From positions 558,001-622,000 of the forward strand of contig NZ_NWTM01000001.1 of assembly GCF_004137795.1 (NCBI RefSeq): a DNA stretch of 64,000 nucleotides, read 5' to 3'. The notes under the pieces are model-generated. The model made no database searches. It was not told where the DNA came from and was given only the letters and a program-made list of their open reading frames with translations. The translations under genes were made by a program, and so were the position numbers. This stretch comes from Pectobacterium zantedeschiae (GTDB taxonomy: Bacteria; Pseudomonadota; Gammaproteobacteria; Enterobacterales; Enterobacteriaceae). Positions within the stretch are counted from its first letter, which is position 1. The number at the start of each line of letters is the position of its first letter. This document shows, piece after piece, positions 39,407 through 49,656 of this stretch.

Positions 39407-42400
39407 TTACGCCGCCAGCGTATGCTGCGCCATGTTCTCCAGCAGTGAACCGATAAACTCAATGCGCCGTGGGCGGTCACTCAAATCTTTCGTGAATTTT
39501 AGACGGGTTGGGCCATCAAGACGGTACGTGCCCGGATCGCGCTGCAACAGGCCGATAAGATGGGACGGATCAACACGATTTTGCTCGCTGAATTCAATGA
39601 ATCCCCCTTTTTCGTTCCCTTCAATACGGCGAATACCCAGCGCTTGCGCCTGCTGTCGCAGAGAGGCTATCTGCAACAGGTAACGGCTTGCATCCGGTAA
39701 CAGACCAAAGCGATCGATCAGTTCGACCTTCAGCTCATCCAGTTCGGCGGTCGTTTTCGCACTGGCAATACGTTTGTATAATGACAGGCGCGTATTGACG
39801 TCGGGGATGAAATCGTCGGGCAGCAGTGCGGGTAACCGGAGCTCGACATCGGTCTGGCTATTGATCAAATCCTCCAGCGACGGTTCCCGACCCGCTTTTA
39901 AAGCATCTACGGCGCTTTCCAGCAGTTCCATATACAGCGAGAAGCCGACGCTGGTCATCTGTCCGCTCTGATCGTCTCCGAGCAGTTCGCCTGCGCCGCG
40001 AATTTCCAGATCGTGCGTTGCCAGCGCAAAGCCTGCGCCGAGGTCTTCCAATGACGCTATAGCTTCCAAACGTTTCTGCGCGTCGGTGCTCATCGCTTTG
40101 GGATTTGGCGTCAGCAGGTAGGCATAAGCCTGATGGTGGGAACGCCCTACGCGACCACGCAACTGGTGCAATTGCGCCAGACCGAAGTGATCGGCACGCT
40201 CAATGATGATGGTGTTGGCGCTTGGTATATCGATCCCGGTTTCGATGATAGTGGTACACACCAGCACGTTAAAACGCTGGTGATGGAAGTCGTTCATCAC
40301 CCGTTCCAGTTCGCGCTCGCGCATTTGGCCGTGACCGATAGCGATCCGCGCTTCTGGCACCAGCTCCGCCAACCGTTGAGTGGCTTTCTCGATATTTTCG
40401 ACGTCGTTATACAGGTAGTACACCTGTCCACCGCGCAGGGTTTCACGCAGGATGGCTTCACGTACCACCAGATTGTCATACTCGCGCACGAACGTTTTCA
40501 CTGCTAAACGACGGGCTGGGGGGGTGGCGATGATCGACAGATCGCGCATCCCACTCATTGCCATATTGAGCGTTCGTGGAATTGGTGTCGCAGTTAGCGT
40601 CAGGATATCGACATCTGCTCGCATTGCTTTGATACGCTCTTTGTGACGGACGCCGAAGCGGTGTTCTTCATCGACAATTAGCAGCCCTAAATCGCGCCAG
40701 CGCACGTCGCTCTGCAACAGTTTATGGGTGCCAATCAGAATATCGACTTTGCCTTCCTGCGTTTCTTCCAGCACCTGTGTTTGCTCACGCGCACTGCGGA
40801 AGCGGGAGATCATCTCAATCTTCACTGGCCAGTTGGCAAAGCGATCGCGGAAGTTGTCAAAATGCTGCTGTGCCAATAACGTCGTCGGCACCAGAACAGC
40901 CACTTGCTTATGGTTTTCAACCGCCAAAAATGCGGCACGCATCGCTACTTCGGTTTTACCAAAGCCGACATCACCACACACCAGACGATCCATCGCCAGC
41001 GGCTGGCACATGTCGCTCAGTACCGCATTGATGGCTTGTGCCTGATCGGGGGTGGTTTCAAAAGGGAAACTTTCGCAGAAAAGCTGGTACTGCGTTTTGT
41101 CATGTTTAAAGGCAAAGCCGCTCTTTGCTGCGCGCTGAGCATAAATATCCAGCAGTTCGGCGGCGACATCACGTACTCTTTCCGCCGCTTTTTGCCGCGC
41201 GCGTGACCATGCGTCGCCACCCAGTTTATGCAGCGGCGCATTCTCATCGGCACCCCCAGCGTAGCGGCTGATCAAATGCAGTGAAGAAACCGGAACGTAC
41301 AGCTTGTCTTCGCCTGCATAGGTCAAAATCAGGTATTCGGCCTTAATGCCACCCGCTTCCAGAGTGGTCAGACCGACATACCGACCAACGCCGTGTTCGA
41401 GATGGACGACGGGCTGCCCCGGTCGCAGTTCCGCCAGGTTGCGGATCAGCGTATCGGTATTAATCGTGCGGCGCTTATCCTGGCGTCGGCGGCTGACGCG
41501 TTCACCCAGTAGATCGCTTTCGCAGATTAAGGCGCGCTGGCGTAGCGTGTCGATAAAACCGTGTTCGCTGGCACCAATGATCAGATACGTGCCACGCTCC
41601 TGTATCTGCTCTAGTGTGCTGATGAGTTTAGGGTTCAGCTTGATGCGCGATAGCAGCTCTTGAAGCGTTTCGCGCCGACCTTCACTCTCAACAGAGAAAA
41701 CGATCTGGCCGTCGAACTGCTCGATAAAACGGCGTAGCGCATCCAGCGGGGATTTCTGCTGGTGTTGAACCGCCAGATCCGGCAGCGGCAGATAGGCCAG
41801 ATTCACGTTGGCGGCTTTTTCCGGCAATGTATCCGTTCTTAACTGTACACGCGGCCATGCTTTTAGTTCCGAGAACAGACTATCTACACGCAGCCAAAGT
41901 GAATCCGATGGTAAAAGGGGGCGCATGGGATCGACACGGCGGCTTTCAAAACGCTGTTGAATATCCTGCCAGAAGCGCTCGGCGCTCTGTTCAATATTGC
42001 CCGTGTTGACGATCAGCGTGTTGGTCGGGAAGTAGCTGAACAGCGACGGCAGCGGTTCACTGAAGAATAACGGCTGCCAGTATTCAATCCCGGCGGGCCA
42101 GACGCCCTTGCTGACCTGCTGATAAATGTGCTCAGCATCGCGCCGTACCTCGAACTGTTCGCGCCACTGGCTACGGAAAAGTTCGATTGCCGTTTTGTCG
42201 GTAGGGAATTCATGTGCGGGCAGCAGATTGATATGCGGCACTTCATTCAGCGTTCGCTGTGTATCCACATCGAACAGACGCAGGCTGTCGATTTCATCGT
42301 CAAAGAAATCGATACGGTAGGGCTCTTCGCTCCCCATCGGGAACAGATCCAGCAACGCGCCGCGCGTCGCATACTCGCCGTGCTCCATCACTTGATCGAC

Positions 42401-42856
42401 GCTGCGATAACCCGCCTGTTCCAACTGTGAACGTAGCTTATCGCGCGAGAGGCGTTGCCCTTTTTTCAACACTAGCGCATGGCCGTGCAGGAAACTGTGC
42501 GGGCAAACGCGTTGCATCAGCGTATTGACTGGCAGAATCAGGACGCCGCGCGTCATGTTGGGTAATTGATAGAGTGTGGAAAGGCGAGTTGAAATAATTT
42601 CCTGATGCGGAGAGAAACTATCGTAGGGCAGTGTTTCCCAGTCAGGCAGGGTGGTGACGTGATGGTTGGTAAATTGCTGAATTTCGTCACGCAATCGCAG
42701 GGCATTTTGCATATCAGGTGCGATAAGCACCACCAACCCGGTGTGGCGTTCAATGATTTCTGCACATTCAACGGCGCAGGCAGCACCGGTTAACTGGCCC
42801 AGCAGGCGCTGCTCACCCGCTTTAGGCGGCAGCGAATAACGGTAATTTTCAGGCAT
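39407..42856 (-). CDS. mfd: Transcription-repair coupling factor
   Basis: Mfd pushes stalled RNA polymerase off damaged DNA and recruits UvrA. The 1149-residue protein has the UvrB-like N-terminal module, the RNA polymerase-interaction domain before LVHLEHGVGRYVG-type sequence (VVHLEHGVGRYVGLTT), and the translocase with Walker A GDVGFGKTEVA, DEEHRFG and the TRG region (RVGRSHHQAYAYLL). A C-terminal domain that masks the UvrA site follows. ATG 42856 gives MPENYRYSLP, the normal start; an adjacent in-frame ATG is at 42859. It is divergent from lolC. Confidence 0.97.
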   Translation of the reverse strand: MPENYRYSLPPKAGEQRLLGQLTGAACAVECAEIIERHTGLVVLIAPDMQNALRLRDEIQQFTNHHVTTLPDWETLPYDSFSPHQEIISTRLSTLYQLPNMTRGVLILPVNTLMQRVCPHSFLHGHALVLKKGQRLSRDKLRSQLEQAGYRSVDQVMEHGEYATRGALLDLFPMGSEEPYRIDFFDDEIDSLRLFDVDTQRTLNEVPHINLLPAHEFPTDKTAIELFRSQWREQFEVRRDAEHIYQQVSKGVWPAGIEYWQPLFFSEPLPSLFSYFPTNTLIVNTGNIEQSAERFWQDIQQRFESRRVDPMRPLLPSDSLWLRVDSLFSELKAWPRVQLRTDTLPEKAANVNLAYLPLPDLAVQHQQKSPLDALRRFIEQFDGQIVFSVESEGRRETLQELLSRIKLNPKLISTLEQIQERGTYLIIGASEHGFIDTLRQRALICESDLLGERVSRRRQDKRRTINTDTLIRNLAELRPGQPVVHLEHGVGRYVGLTTLEAGGIKAEYLILTYAGEDKLYVPVSSLHLISRYAGGADENAPLHKLGGDAWSRARQKAAERVRDVAAELLDIYAQRAAKSGFAFKHDKTQYQLFCESFPFETTPDQAQAINAVLSDMCQPLAMDRLVCGDVGFGKTEVAMRAAFLAVENHKQVAVLVPTTLLAQQHFDNFRDRFANWPVKIEMISRFRSAREQTQVLEETQEGKVDILIGTHKLLQSDVRWRDLGLLIVDEEHRFGVRHKERIKAMRADVDILTLTATPIPRTLNMAMSGMRDLSIIATPPARRLAVKTFVREYDNLVVREAILRETLRGGQVYYLYNDVENIEKATQRLAELVPEARIAIGHGQMRERELERVMNDFHHQRFNVLVCTTIIETGIDIPSANTIIIERADHFGLAQLHQLRGRVGRSHHQAYAYLLTPNPKAMSTDAQKRLEAIASLEDLGAGFALATHDLEIRGAGELLGDDQSGQMTSVGFSLYMELLESAVDALKAGREPSLEDLINSQTDVELRLPALLPDDFIPDVNTRLSLYKRIASAKTTAELDELKVELIDRFGLLPDASRYLLQIASLRQQAQALGIRRIEGNEKGGFIEFSEQNRVDPSHLIGLLQRDPGTYRLDGPTRLKFTKDLSDRPRRIEFIGSLLENMAQHTLAA

Positions 42857-43001
42857 CATCTGATTATCTGGTCTCGCCTCCCTGCATCCGGCCAAGAATA
42901 AGAAAAAGCCGTAGAGTGAGGGTGTTAGGGTTCCATAAAGCAGTACTACCCTTTATTATCCTTGATCACTTTGCTTTGGCAACCTTATCCAGACGGATTT
43001 C

Positions 43002-44204
43002 ATGTATCAACCTGTCGCTTTATTTATTGGCCTGCGTTACATGCGTGGGCGTGCATCAGACCGCTTCGGCCGGTTTGTCTCTTGGTTATCCGCCATTGGT
43101 ATCACGCTGGGCGTGATGGCGCTGGTCACCGTGCTTTCTGTTATGAATGGCTTCGAGCGTGAGCTGGAAGGCAATATTCTGGGCGTGATGCCACAGGCGG
43201 TGATCTCTACGCCACAAGGATCGCTGGACCCGGCGTTGATTCCTGCCTCCTCCTTAGACGCTCTGGACGGCGTGACGCGTGTTGCGCCGCTGACGACGGG
43301 CGATGTGGTGCTGCAAAGCGCCCGTAGCGTCGCCGTTGGCGTGATGTTAGGAATTGACCCTGATGAGAAGGAACCGCTGTCGCGCTATCTGGTCAACGTC
43401 AAACAGCAGCAGCTTCAATCCGGTCAGTATCAAGCTATTTTGGGTGAGAAACTGGCCGAGCAACTGGGTGTGAAGACCGGCGATCAGGTGCGCATGATGG
43501 TGACGAGCGCTAGCCAGCTGACGCCGATGGGGCGTATTCCCAGCCAGCGTATTTTCACCGTTGCCGGAACGTTTGCCGCCAACAGCGAGGTGGATAGCTA
43601 CCAACTATTGGTGAACCAACAGGATGCTTCACGACTGATGCGCTATCCGGCGAACCAGATTACCGGTTGGCGTTTGTGGCTGGAAAAGCCGCTGTCAGTC
43701 GATACGCTGAGTACGCAAATGCTGCCGGAAGGCACAGTCTGGAAAGATTGGCGCGAGCGTAAAGGTGAGCTGTTTCAGGCCGTGCGCATGGAGAAAAACA
43801 TGATGGGGCTGTTACTCAGTCTGATCGTGGCCGTGGCCGCTTTCAATATTATTACTTCGCTAGGTTTACTGGTGATGGAAAAACAGGGAGAAGTCGCCAT
43901 TCTGCAAACGCAGGGGCTGACTCAACGTCAGGTGATGGCGGTATTCATGGTTCAGGGGGGGAGCGCTGGCATTATTGGTGCGCTGGTAGGAGCCGTACTG
44001 GGAACGCTACTGGCCAGCCAACTGAATACGCTGATGCCAATGCTGGGCGTATTACTGGATGGTGCCGCGTTGCCAGTGGATATTGATCCTATGCAGGTGG
44101 TGACGATAGCCATTTCTGCGATGGTAATCGCCCTCTTATCGACACTTTACCCATCATGGCGTGCTGCCACCGTTCAACCCGCTGAGGCTTTACGTTATGA
44201 GTGA
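43002..44204 (+). CDS. lolC: Lipoprotein-releasing ABC transporter permease LolC
   Basis: LolC is one permease of LolCDE, which lifts outer-membrane lipoproteins from the inner membrane and hands them to LolA. The 400-residue protein has four membrane segments: one near residues 25-45 and three in the last 130 residues, with a large periplasmic domain between. [19 protein letters not shown] at the start is characteristic. The gene overlaps lolD by 8 bases. Confidence 0.96.
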   Translation: MYQPVALFIGLRYMRGRASDRFGRFVSWLSAIGITLGVMALVTVLSVMNGFERELEGNILGVMPQAVISTPQGSLDPALIPASSLDALDGVTRVAPLTTGDVVLQSARSVAVGVMLGIDPDEKEPLSRYLVNVKQQQLQSGQYQAILGEKLAEQLGVKTGDQVRMMVTSASQLTPMGRIPSQRIFTVAGTFAANSEVDSYQLLVNQQDASRLMRYPANQITGWRLWLEKPLSVDTLSTQMLPEGTVWKDWRERKGELFQAVRMEKNMMGLLLSLIVAVAAFNIITSLGLLVMEKQGEVAILQTQGLTQRQVMAVFMVQGGSAGIIGALVGAVLGTLLASQLNTLMPMLGVLLDGAALPVDIDPMQVVTIAISAMVIALLSTLYPSWRAATVQPAEALRYE

Positions 44205-44904
44205 TTTATCATTATTGCAGTGTACTAACCTGTCCAAGCGTTATCAGGACGGCAAACTGTCTACCGACGTGCTGCGCGATGTCTCTTTTGAGATGAGCTG
44301 CGGTGAGATGATGGCGATAGTCGGGAGTTCTGGTTCTGGCAAAAGTACACTGCTGCATATGCTGGGCGGATTAGATACACCAACGGCAGGTGAGGTTATC
44401 TTCAAAGGCCAACCGTTGAGTACACTTTCGGCGGCGGCAAAAGCCGATCTGCGCAATCGTGAACTGGGTTTTATTTATCAATTTCACCACCTGCTGCCAG
44501 ATTTCACCGCGCTGGAAAATGTAGCCATGCCGTTACTGATTGGCAAAGTACCTACTTCACAGGCGCAGGATAAAGCACGCGAAATGCTGGCGGCTGTCGG
44601 GCTGGAGGCGCGTAGCCATCACCGTTCGTCGGAGCTGTCCGGCGGTGAGCGGCAGCGTGTTGCTATTGCCAGGGCGCTGGTTAACAGTCCATCGCTGGTG
44701 CTGGCGGATGAACCGACCGGTAACCTCGATCAGCGTACGGCTGATACTATCTTTGAACTGCTGGGAGAACTGAATGTCCGGCAGGGTACGGCTTTTCTGG
44801 TGGTGACGCATGACCTGCAATTGGCGAGTCGGCTGAATCGCCAATTGGAAATGCGCGACGGTCAATTGCAACAGGAATTGACCCTGATGGGAGCGCGGCA
44901 ATGA
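44197..44904 (+). CDS. lolD: Lipoprotein-releasing ABC transporter ATP-binding protein LolD
   Basis: LolD powers LolCDE. The 235-residue ATPase has Walker [13 protein letters not shown], signature [15 protein letters not shown], Walker [11 protein letters not shown] and the LolD-specific [15 protein letters not shown] that contacts the permeases. ATG 44197 overlaps the lolC end; the frame opens earlier but without a suitable start. The stop overlaps the lolE ATG (ATGA). Confidence 0.97.
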   Translation: MSDLSLLQCTNLSKRYQDGKLSTDVLRDVSFEMSCGEMMAIVGSSGSGKSTLLHMLGGLDTPTAGEVIFKGQPLSTLSAAAKADLRNRELGFIYQFHHLLPDFTALENVAMPLLIGKVPTSQAQDKAREMLAAVGLEARSHHRSSELSGGERQRVAIARALVNSPSLVLADEPTGNLDQRTADTIFELLGELNVRQGTAFLVVTHDLQLASRLNRQLEMRDGQLQQELTLMGARQ

Positions 44905-46148
44905 CCTTTCCTCCGCTCTCGTTGCAGATTGGCCTGCGATTTAGCCGTGGCCGTCGGCGTGGCGGCATGGTTTCGCTGATTTCAGTCATTTCAACGCTGG
45001 GTATTGCCCTCGGTGTGGCGGTGTTGATTCTCGGCCTGAGTGCGATGAATGGGTTTGAGCGTGAACTGAATAATCGCATTCTTGCGGTGGTGCCACATGG
45101 CGAGATCGAGCCAGTTAATCAGCCTTTTGATGGTTGGCAGGACATCCTGACAACCATTGAGCAGGTGCCCGGCGTCGCTGCGGCCGCGCCTTATATTAAT
45201 TTCACCGGTCTGCTAGAGAACGGCGCTAAACTTCAGGCCATTCAGGTAAAAGGCGTCGATCCCCAGCAGGAAACACATCTCAGTGCGTTGCCGAAGTATG
45301 TTCTCAATGATGCCTGGCAGCGGTTTCGCCCAGGTGAGCAGCAGGTCATTATCGGTCAGGGCGTGGCAAAAACGCTGAATGTTGCTGAAGGGGATTGGGT
45401 CACGGTGATGATCCCGAACAGCGACCCGGAAATGAAGCTGATGCAGCCTAAACGCATCCGGCTCCATGTCAGCGGGATTTTACAACTGAGTGGCCAGCTC
45501 GATCACGGCTTAGCGCTGATTCCGCTTGCGGACGCCCAGCAGTATCTGGACATGGGGCAGAGCGTAACGGGGATCGCCATCAAGGCCAACGACGTGTTCT
45601 CTGCCAATAAACTGGTGCGCGATGCAGGCAAAGCCTCGAATCTCTATGTCCATATTCGCAGCTGGATTGGCACCTATGGTTATATGTATCGAGATATTCA
45701 GATGGTGAGAACCATCATGTATCTGGCGATGATCCTGGTGATCGGCGTGGCCTGTTTTAATATTGTTTCAACGCTGGTGATGGCGGTGAAAGATAAAAGC
45801 AGCGATATCGCAGTTCTGCGTACCCTGGGTGCGTCAGATGGGCTGATACGGGCTATCTTTATTTGGTACGGACTATTGGCTGGGCTGTTGGGCAGTGTGA
45901 TCGGGGCAGTGGTCGGCGTGATCGCAACCTTGCAACTGACGCCGATTATCCGCGGTATTGAAGCACTCATCGGCCATAAGCTGCTGTCCGGTGATATCTA
46001 TTTTATCGATTTCCTGCCATCTGAATTGCATCTGATGGATGTCTTTATCGTATTAGGAACGTCGCTGGTACTGAGTTTGATTGCCAGCTGGTATCCGGCG
46101 CGACGCGCCAGCCGGATTGACCCTGCCCGTGTGTTGAGCGGACAGTAA
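44901..46148 (+). CDS. lolE: Lipoprotein-releasing ABC transporter permease LolE
   Basis: LolE is the second permease of LolCDE and binds the lipoprotein substrate. The 415-residue protein is homologous to LolC in this window, with four membrane segments and the start [20 protein letters not shown]. The order lolC-lolD-lolE with overlapping ends shows one operon. Confidence 0.96.
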   Translation: MTFPPLSLQIGLRFSRGRRRGGMVSLISVISTLGIALGVAVLILGLSAMNGFERELNNRILAVVPHGEIEPVNQPFDGWQDILTTIEQVPGVAAAAPYINFTGLLENGAKLQAIQVKGVDPQQETHLSALPKYVLNDAWQRFRPGEQQVIIGQGVAKTLNVAEGDWVTVMIPNSDPEMKLMQPKRIRLHVSGILQLSGQLDHGLALIPLADAQQYLDMGQSVTGIAIKANDVFSANKLVRDAGKASNLYVHIRSWIGTYGYMYRDIQMVRTIMYLAMILVIGVACFNIVSTLVMAVKDKSSDIAVLRTLGASDGLIRAIFIWYGLLAGLLGSVIGAVVGVIATLQLTPIIRGIEALIGHKLLSGDIYFIDFLPSELHLMDVFIVLGTSLVLSLIASWYPARRASRIDPARVLSGQ

Positions 46149-46232
46149 GCTAAACCAATGCACATGCGGCTTGAGAGATGACGGGGATATTCCCTATCGT
46201 GTGGGAAAGCGAACACACCCTAAGGAGCAGTC

Positions 46233-47144
46233 ATGTACTACGGTTTTGACATGGGCGGCACAAAAATTGAGCTGGGCGTGTTCGATGCAGAGTTGAACAA
46301 GGTGTGGCAAAAGCGGGTGCCGACCCCACGCAATAATTATGATGACCTGCTCACGACGCTGGTGGGTCTGGTGCATGAAGCCGACGCACAGGTTGGCGTT
46401 AAGGGAAACGTGGGTATTGGCGTGCCAGGCATCCAGAATGAAAGCGGCGCGTTATTCACTGCCAACCTGCCTGCGACGATGGGAAAACCGTTGCGTACGG
46501 ATTTGTCACAGCGCTTGCAGCGAGATATTCGCATCAACAACGATGCCAACTGCTTCGTGCTGTCTGAAGCCTGGGATGCAGAATTTCGCTCCTACCCTGT
46601 CGTGCTAGGGTTGATTTTGGGCACGGGGTTAGGGGGGGGGCTGGTGATTAACGGACGCCCGCTGGACGGGCGCAACGGCATCGCAGGTGAATTCGGTCAT
46701 CTTCGCCTGCCGTCCGACGCGTTGGACATCATCGGCGTGGATATTCCCCGCGTGAAGTGCGGCTGTGGGCAATTAGGTTGTATCGAGAATTATATTTCCG
46801 GCCGTGGTTTTGAATGGTTATACGCGCATCTGTATGGCGAAGCTCTGCCTGCCGTAACCATCATCCGGCACTATCGTGGCGGAGAAGAAAAAGCGCGAGA
46901 GTTTGTCGATCGTTTTATGGATTTGCTGGCAGCCTGCCTGGGCAATCTGCTGACCCTGTTCGATCCGCATTTGCTGGTATTGGGCGGCGGCCTGTCGAAT
47001 TTTGACGAAATCTATCAAATTTTGCCAACGCGTCTTCCATCGCGACTTTTGTCTATTGCGAAACTGCCACGCATAGAGAAAGCGCGTTATGGCGATGCGG
47101 GCGGTGTCCGTGGCGCGGCGTTGCTACACTTAATGGATAACTAG
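46233..47144 (+). CDS. nagK: N-acetyl-D-glucosamine kinase
   Basis: NagK phosphorylates N-acetylglucosamine freed by cell-wall recycling, so it works downstream of NagZ in the same window. The 303-residue ROK-family kinase has [15 protein letters not shown] (phosphate loop), the ROK signature region with GEFGHLRLP, and the zinc site [21 protein letters not shown] precedes the ATG. It is 84 bases after lolE and 11 before cobB, as in E. coli. Confidence 0.95.
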   Translation: MYYGFDMGGTKIELGVFDAELNKVWQKRVPTPRNNYDDLLTTLVGLVHEADAQVGVKGNVGIGVPGIQNESGALFTANLPATMGKPLRTDLSQRLQRDIRINNDANCFVLSEAWDAEFRSYPVVLGLILGTGLGGGLVINGRPLDGRNGIAGEFGHLRLPSDALDIIGVDIPRVKCGCGQLGCIENYISGRGFEWLYAHLYGEALPAVTIIRHYRGGEEKAREFVDRFMDLLAACLGNLLTLFDPHLLVLGGGLSNFDEIYQILPTRLPSRLLSIAKLPRIEKARYGDAGGVRGAALLHLMDN

Positions 47145-47155
47145 TTGGAGAAAGT

Positions 47156-47986
47156 ATGTATACGCGTCAACGATTAGGGCGTTTTCATAAGGGAAAGCGT
47201 ATGCGGCAACAGCGTCTTCGTGCGCGTATTTTCCATCGTGATTATCTGGCAGCAAGCGAAGTGAAAAAGCCGCGCGTTGTGGTACTGACCGGCGCAGGTA
47301 TTTCGGCTGAGTCGGGCATTCGTACCTTTCGTGCGGCCGATGGCCTGTGGGAAGAACACCGCGTTGAAGATGTCGCGACGCCTGAAGGCTTTCAACGTAA
47401 TCCTGAATTGGTGCAGGAATTTTATAACGCCCGCCGTCGTCAGCTACAGCAGCCGGAAATCGTGCCCAATGCCGCGCATCTGGCGTTGGCGAATCTGGAA
47501 GCGATGCTGGGAGACAATTTCCAACTGATCACACAGAACATCGATAACCTGCATGAGCGTGCCGGGAGCCAGCGCGTGATTCATATGCACGGTGAGCTAC
47601 TGAAAATACGCTGTAGTCAAAGTGGACAGATTTTTGAGTGGACGGACGATCTCGCCGTCGGCGAACGCTGCCACTGTTGTCAATTTCCTGCGCCTTTACG
47701 CCCGCATGTTGTGTGGTTTGGTGAAATGCCTCTGTATATGGACAAGATTTACCATGCGCTGTCGCAGGCGGATTATTTTATTGCGATTGGCACATCGGGA
47801 CATGTCTATCCTGCGGCTGGTTTTGTCCATGAGGCTCACTCGCACGGTGCTTATACGCTTGAGCTTAATCTGGAGCCCAGTCAGGTAGAAAGCCAGTTTG
47901 ATGAAAAAATTTACGGCCCCGCGAGCATCGTCGTGCCCGAGTTTGTCGGTGCCTGGCTGACGCGCGGCACAAGCATCAAATTTTAA
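47156..47986 (+). CDS. cobB: NAD-dependent protein deacylase CobB (sirtuin)
   Basis: CobB removes acetyl, succinyl and related groups from protein lysines with NAD. The 276-residue sirtuin has [14 protein letters not shown] for [15 protein letters not shown], the catalytic His of IHMHGELL and a zinc site with RCSQSG and RCHCC. The N-terminal 37 residues are basic ([18 protein letters not shown]), like the long CobB form of Salmonella and E. coli. A GGAG site stands 6 bases before the ATG. Confidence 0.95.
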   Translation: MYTRQRLGRFHKGKRMRQQRLRARIFHRDYLAASEVKKPRVVVLTGAGISAESGIRTFRAADGLWEEHRVEDVATPEGFQRNPELVQEFYNARRRQLQQPEIVPNAAHLALANLEAMLGDNFQLITQNIDNLHERAGSQRVIHMHGELLKIRCSQSGQIFEWTDDLAVGERCHCCQFPAPLRPHVVWFGEMPLYMDKIYHALSQADYFIAIGTSGHVYPAAGFVHEAHSHGAYTLELNLEPSQVESQFDEKIYGPASIVVPEFVGAWLTRGTSIKF

Positions 47987-48002
47987 GCGCCCACAAAAAG
48001 TA

Positions 48003-48035
48003 AAAACGTCATGAATCGCGTGAGGATGGCGTTTT
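48003..48035. terminator. Probable bidirectional terminator between cobB and the small gene
   Basis: AAAACG-T-CAT and ATG-G-CGTTTT form a stem with one mismatch. On the minus strand it is followed by TTTTTACTTTTT; on the plus strand by TCTCTT. It overlaps the end of the 84-residue gene. Confidence 0.5.
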
Positions 48036-48263
48036 CTCTTGTCTATCGTTGCCGTAGCAACATTCGTCAAGCTGATCGAAGGGCAACATGGCGGCGTGGT
48101 TAAAGAAACAGTATTCACTCTCGCTACAGCGCGCATGAGCAGCGGTGTCTGTCGGCGAGGCTGCCTGCGGATGCGGCGGCTGTCGGTTGTCATGGTGTGA
48201 CAATGTTCCATGAAATAACCGTGCTCCATGAAAAGATAAGGTTCGTCGGAAAAAGCCCAGCAT
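48009..48263 (-). CDS. Hypothetical Cys/His-rich small protein, probably iron-regulated
   Basis: I do not recognise this 84-residue protein. It has a basic start (MLGFFRRTLSFHGARLFHG), a His/Pro-rich middle (SHHDNRQPPHPQ) and four cysteines in the second half (C46, C52 and the pair C68-C69 in DQLDECCYGN). There is no membrane segment or clear signal peptide. The spacing of Cys and His could suit metal binding; that is inference. The chosen ATG has GAGGG 7 bases upstream; the frame is open to 48317 with further ATG codons, but those overlap a Fur-like dyad. A likely terminator sits at its end. It is convergent with cobB. Confidence 0.6.
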   Translation of the reverse strand: MLGFFRRTLSFHGARLFHGTLSHHDNRQPPHPQAASPTDTAAHARCSESEYCFFNHAAMLPFDQLDECCYGNDRQEKTPSSRDS

Positions 48264-48297
48264 AGCGTTACCCTCACGGTATCTCATTACCATGTTA

Positions 48298-48316
48298 ATG
48301 AGAGCTATTCTCATCA
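48298..48316. promoter_or_regulatory. Fur-box-like dyad before the small gene
   Basis: On the minus strand the segment reads TTGATGAGAATAGCTCTCAT, with a TGAGAAT arm and a GCTCTCA arm matching 5 of 7 positions of the dyad. A third ATGAGA follows downstream, giving an extended Fur-type site 35 bases before the chosen start. Confidence 0.55.
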
Positions 48317-48443
48317 ATGTAAACTAAGCGTAGTCGATAATCCGACGATGGGGGAATGACAATTGTCAAAATGTATATCCAAAATTGTTCTATAGCACCG
48401 CTATGCTTCATCTTACAAAGCCTTAGCACCTCCGTTATCCCCG

Positions 48444-49160
48444 TCAGAATGTTCGTCTAGCCTCGGCAGCCAACGCTTGCAGATAATTCAAATCGCACAA
48501 TTCCACCTGATGGCCCCGATAGGTAATGTGGCCTTGCCGCTTCCAGTCTGACATCAATCGACTCAATGTTTCACCGCGCATCCCCAATGATGTGGCGAGT
48601 TGGCCACGGCTCACAGGCAATGTCAGGTGCTGAGTTTGCTGAATGTGATGCTGACGCAGCAGGTAATCAGCCAGGCGCTGTGGCGCGGAACTGGAGGTCA
48701 GCCAATCGATTTGGTTGATCGTCGAGTAGAGTTTTTTGCCCAGATAGTTGAGCAAACGCAGCGCCAGTTCCGGGCGCTGTAAACAAAACTGGTGAATATC
48801 CTGCCGGGGGATCATCAGCGTGTGGCCATCGCTCAGCGCACGGATATTCATCGGGAAACGGCCGTGATCCATGAATACGGCGGCGATGGCGACAAACTCT
48901 CCGTGTTCAAATTGACCGAAAATCTTCTCGTCTCCACCATAGGTATGGCGAAAAGCCTGTAATTTCCCCGTTTCAACCAGCAAACAGTGCTGCATTTTGT
49001 CGCCTTCGCGAAACAGGACGTCATCCTGCCGGAAAAACAGGCGCTCGCTTTTGGCTAATAGCTCACACACCACGTCGCTGGGTTCGCCGCGCATCCAGTC
49101 ATGCTGAAACAGTACTTCGCCGTATTCATCGGGCGATAGTGCCTTTTTGACAAATGTCAT
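48444..49160 (-). CDS. Crp/Fnr-family transcriptional regulator
   Basis: The 238-residue protein has an N-terminal cyclic-nucleotide-type beta barrel (about residues 35-130), a dimer helix and a C-terminal winged HTH. The recognition helix ETLSRLMSDW has the E-x-x-S-R pattern of Fnr proteins, which predicts TTGAT-like half-sites. The N terminus lacks the Fe-S cysteine cluster of FNR, so oxygen sensing through 4Fe-4S is unlikely; DNR-type haem or another signal is possible. A GGAGGG site precedes the ATG. It is divergent from a cupin-methyltransferase pair, its likely targets. Confidence 0.88.
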   Translation of the reverse strand: MTFVKKALSPDEYGEVLFQHDWMRGEPSDVVCELLAKSERLFFRQDDVLFREGDKMQHCLLVETGKLQAFRHTYGGDEKIFGQFEHGEFVAIAAVFMDHGRFPMNIRALSDGHTLMIPRQDIHQFCLQRPELALRLLNYLGKKLYSTINQIDWLTSSSAPQRLADYLLRQHHIQQTQHLTLPVSRGQLATSLGMRGETLSRLMSDWKRQGHITYRGHQVELCDLNYLQALAAEARRTF

Positions 49161-49215
49161 TTGCCCTCCCAGAGGCGGGTATTACCATCAAGCCAGTAAA
49201 TGAAAATAATAATCA

Positions 49216-49234
49216 CTTGCATGGATTCAGCAAG
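49216..49234. promoter_or_regulatory. Candidate operator between the Fnr-like gene and the cupin gene
   Basis: CTTGC-N9-GCAAG is the only clear dyad in the 116-base divergent gap. It may be the site of the neighbouring regulator, though its spacing differs from a classical FNR box. Confidence 0.35.
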
Positions 49235-49276
49235 CAAAATCACCGCGCGCTGAATCGAAAATAGCGGAGCGTTTCT

Positions 49277-49618
49277 ATGAAAGACAATACCCTTCCAGCG
49301 GCACAAGCGCTGGTTCTCCATGAATTGATTACCCCAACCGAACAGGGTATTGCCAGCCGCGTGTTGGCTCGTACCGACGGCGGTAATGTTACGCTGTTTG
49401 CCTTCGATCAAGGGCAGGGATTGAGTGAACACAGTGCGCCCTATGATGCACTGGTGATGGTACTTGAAGGTGAGTTATTGCTGACGATCGGTGGTGAGCC
49501 TGTCGTCGCACAGCCCGGCACGCTGGTGCGTATGCCCGCCAATATTCCTCATGCCGTTGATGCGCAGCAGTCGTCACGTATGTTGCTGACCATGTTGAAG
49601 ACGCTGAAAACTCAGTAA
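49277..49618 (+). CDS. Small cupin-domain protein
   Basis: The 113-residue single-domain cupin has both conserved motifs: GLSEHSAPYDALVMVLEGE (first, with one His and a Glu) and PGTLVRMPANIPHAVDA (second, with His). Such proteins bind a metal and may be small dioxygenases, isomerases or sensors. GGAG lies 7 bases before the ATG. It is followed after 38 bases by a SAM methyltransferase, probably in one transcript. Confidence 0.85.
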   Translation: MKDNTLPAAQALVLHELITPTEQGIASRVLARTDGGNVTLFAFDQGQGLSEHSAPYDALVMVLEGELLLTIGGEPVVAQPGTLVRMPANIPHAVDAQQSSRMLLTMLKTLKTQ

Positions 49619-49656
49619 ACGACTACGGCGATAACACAGAATTAAGGAGTGACAGT

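Noticed and set aside
47696-48277. 193-codon frame on the minus strand across the end of cobB
   Set aside because: Most of it is antisense to the conserved zinc and NAD domain of cobB. The neighbouring frame at 48009-48263 has the ribosome site and terminator instead.
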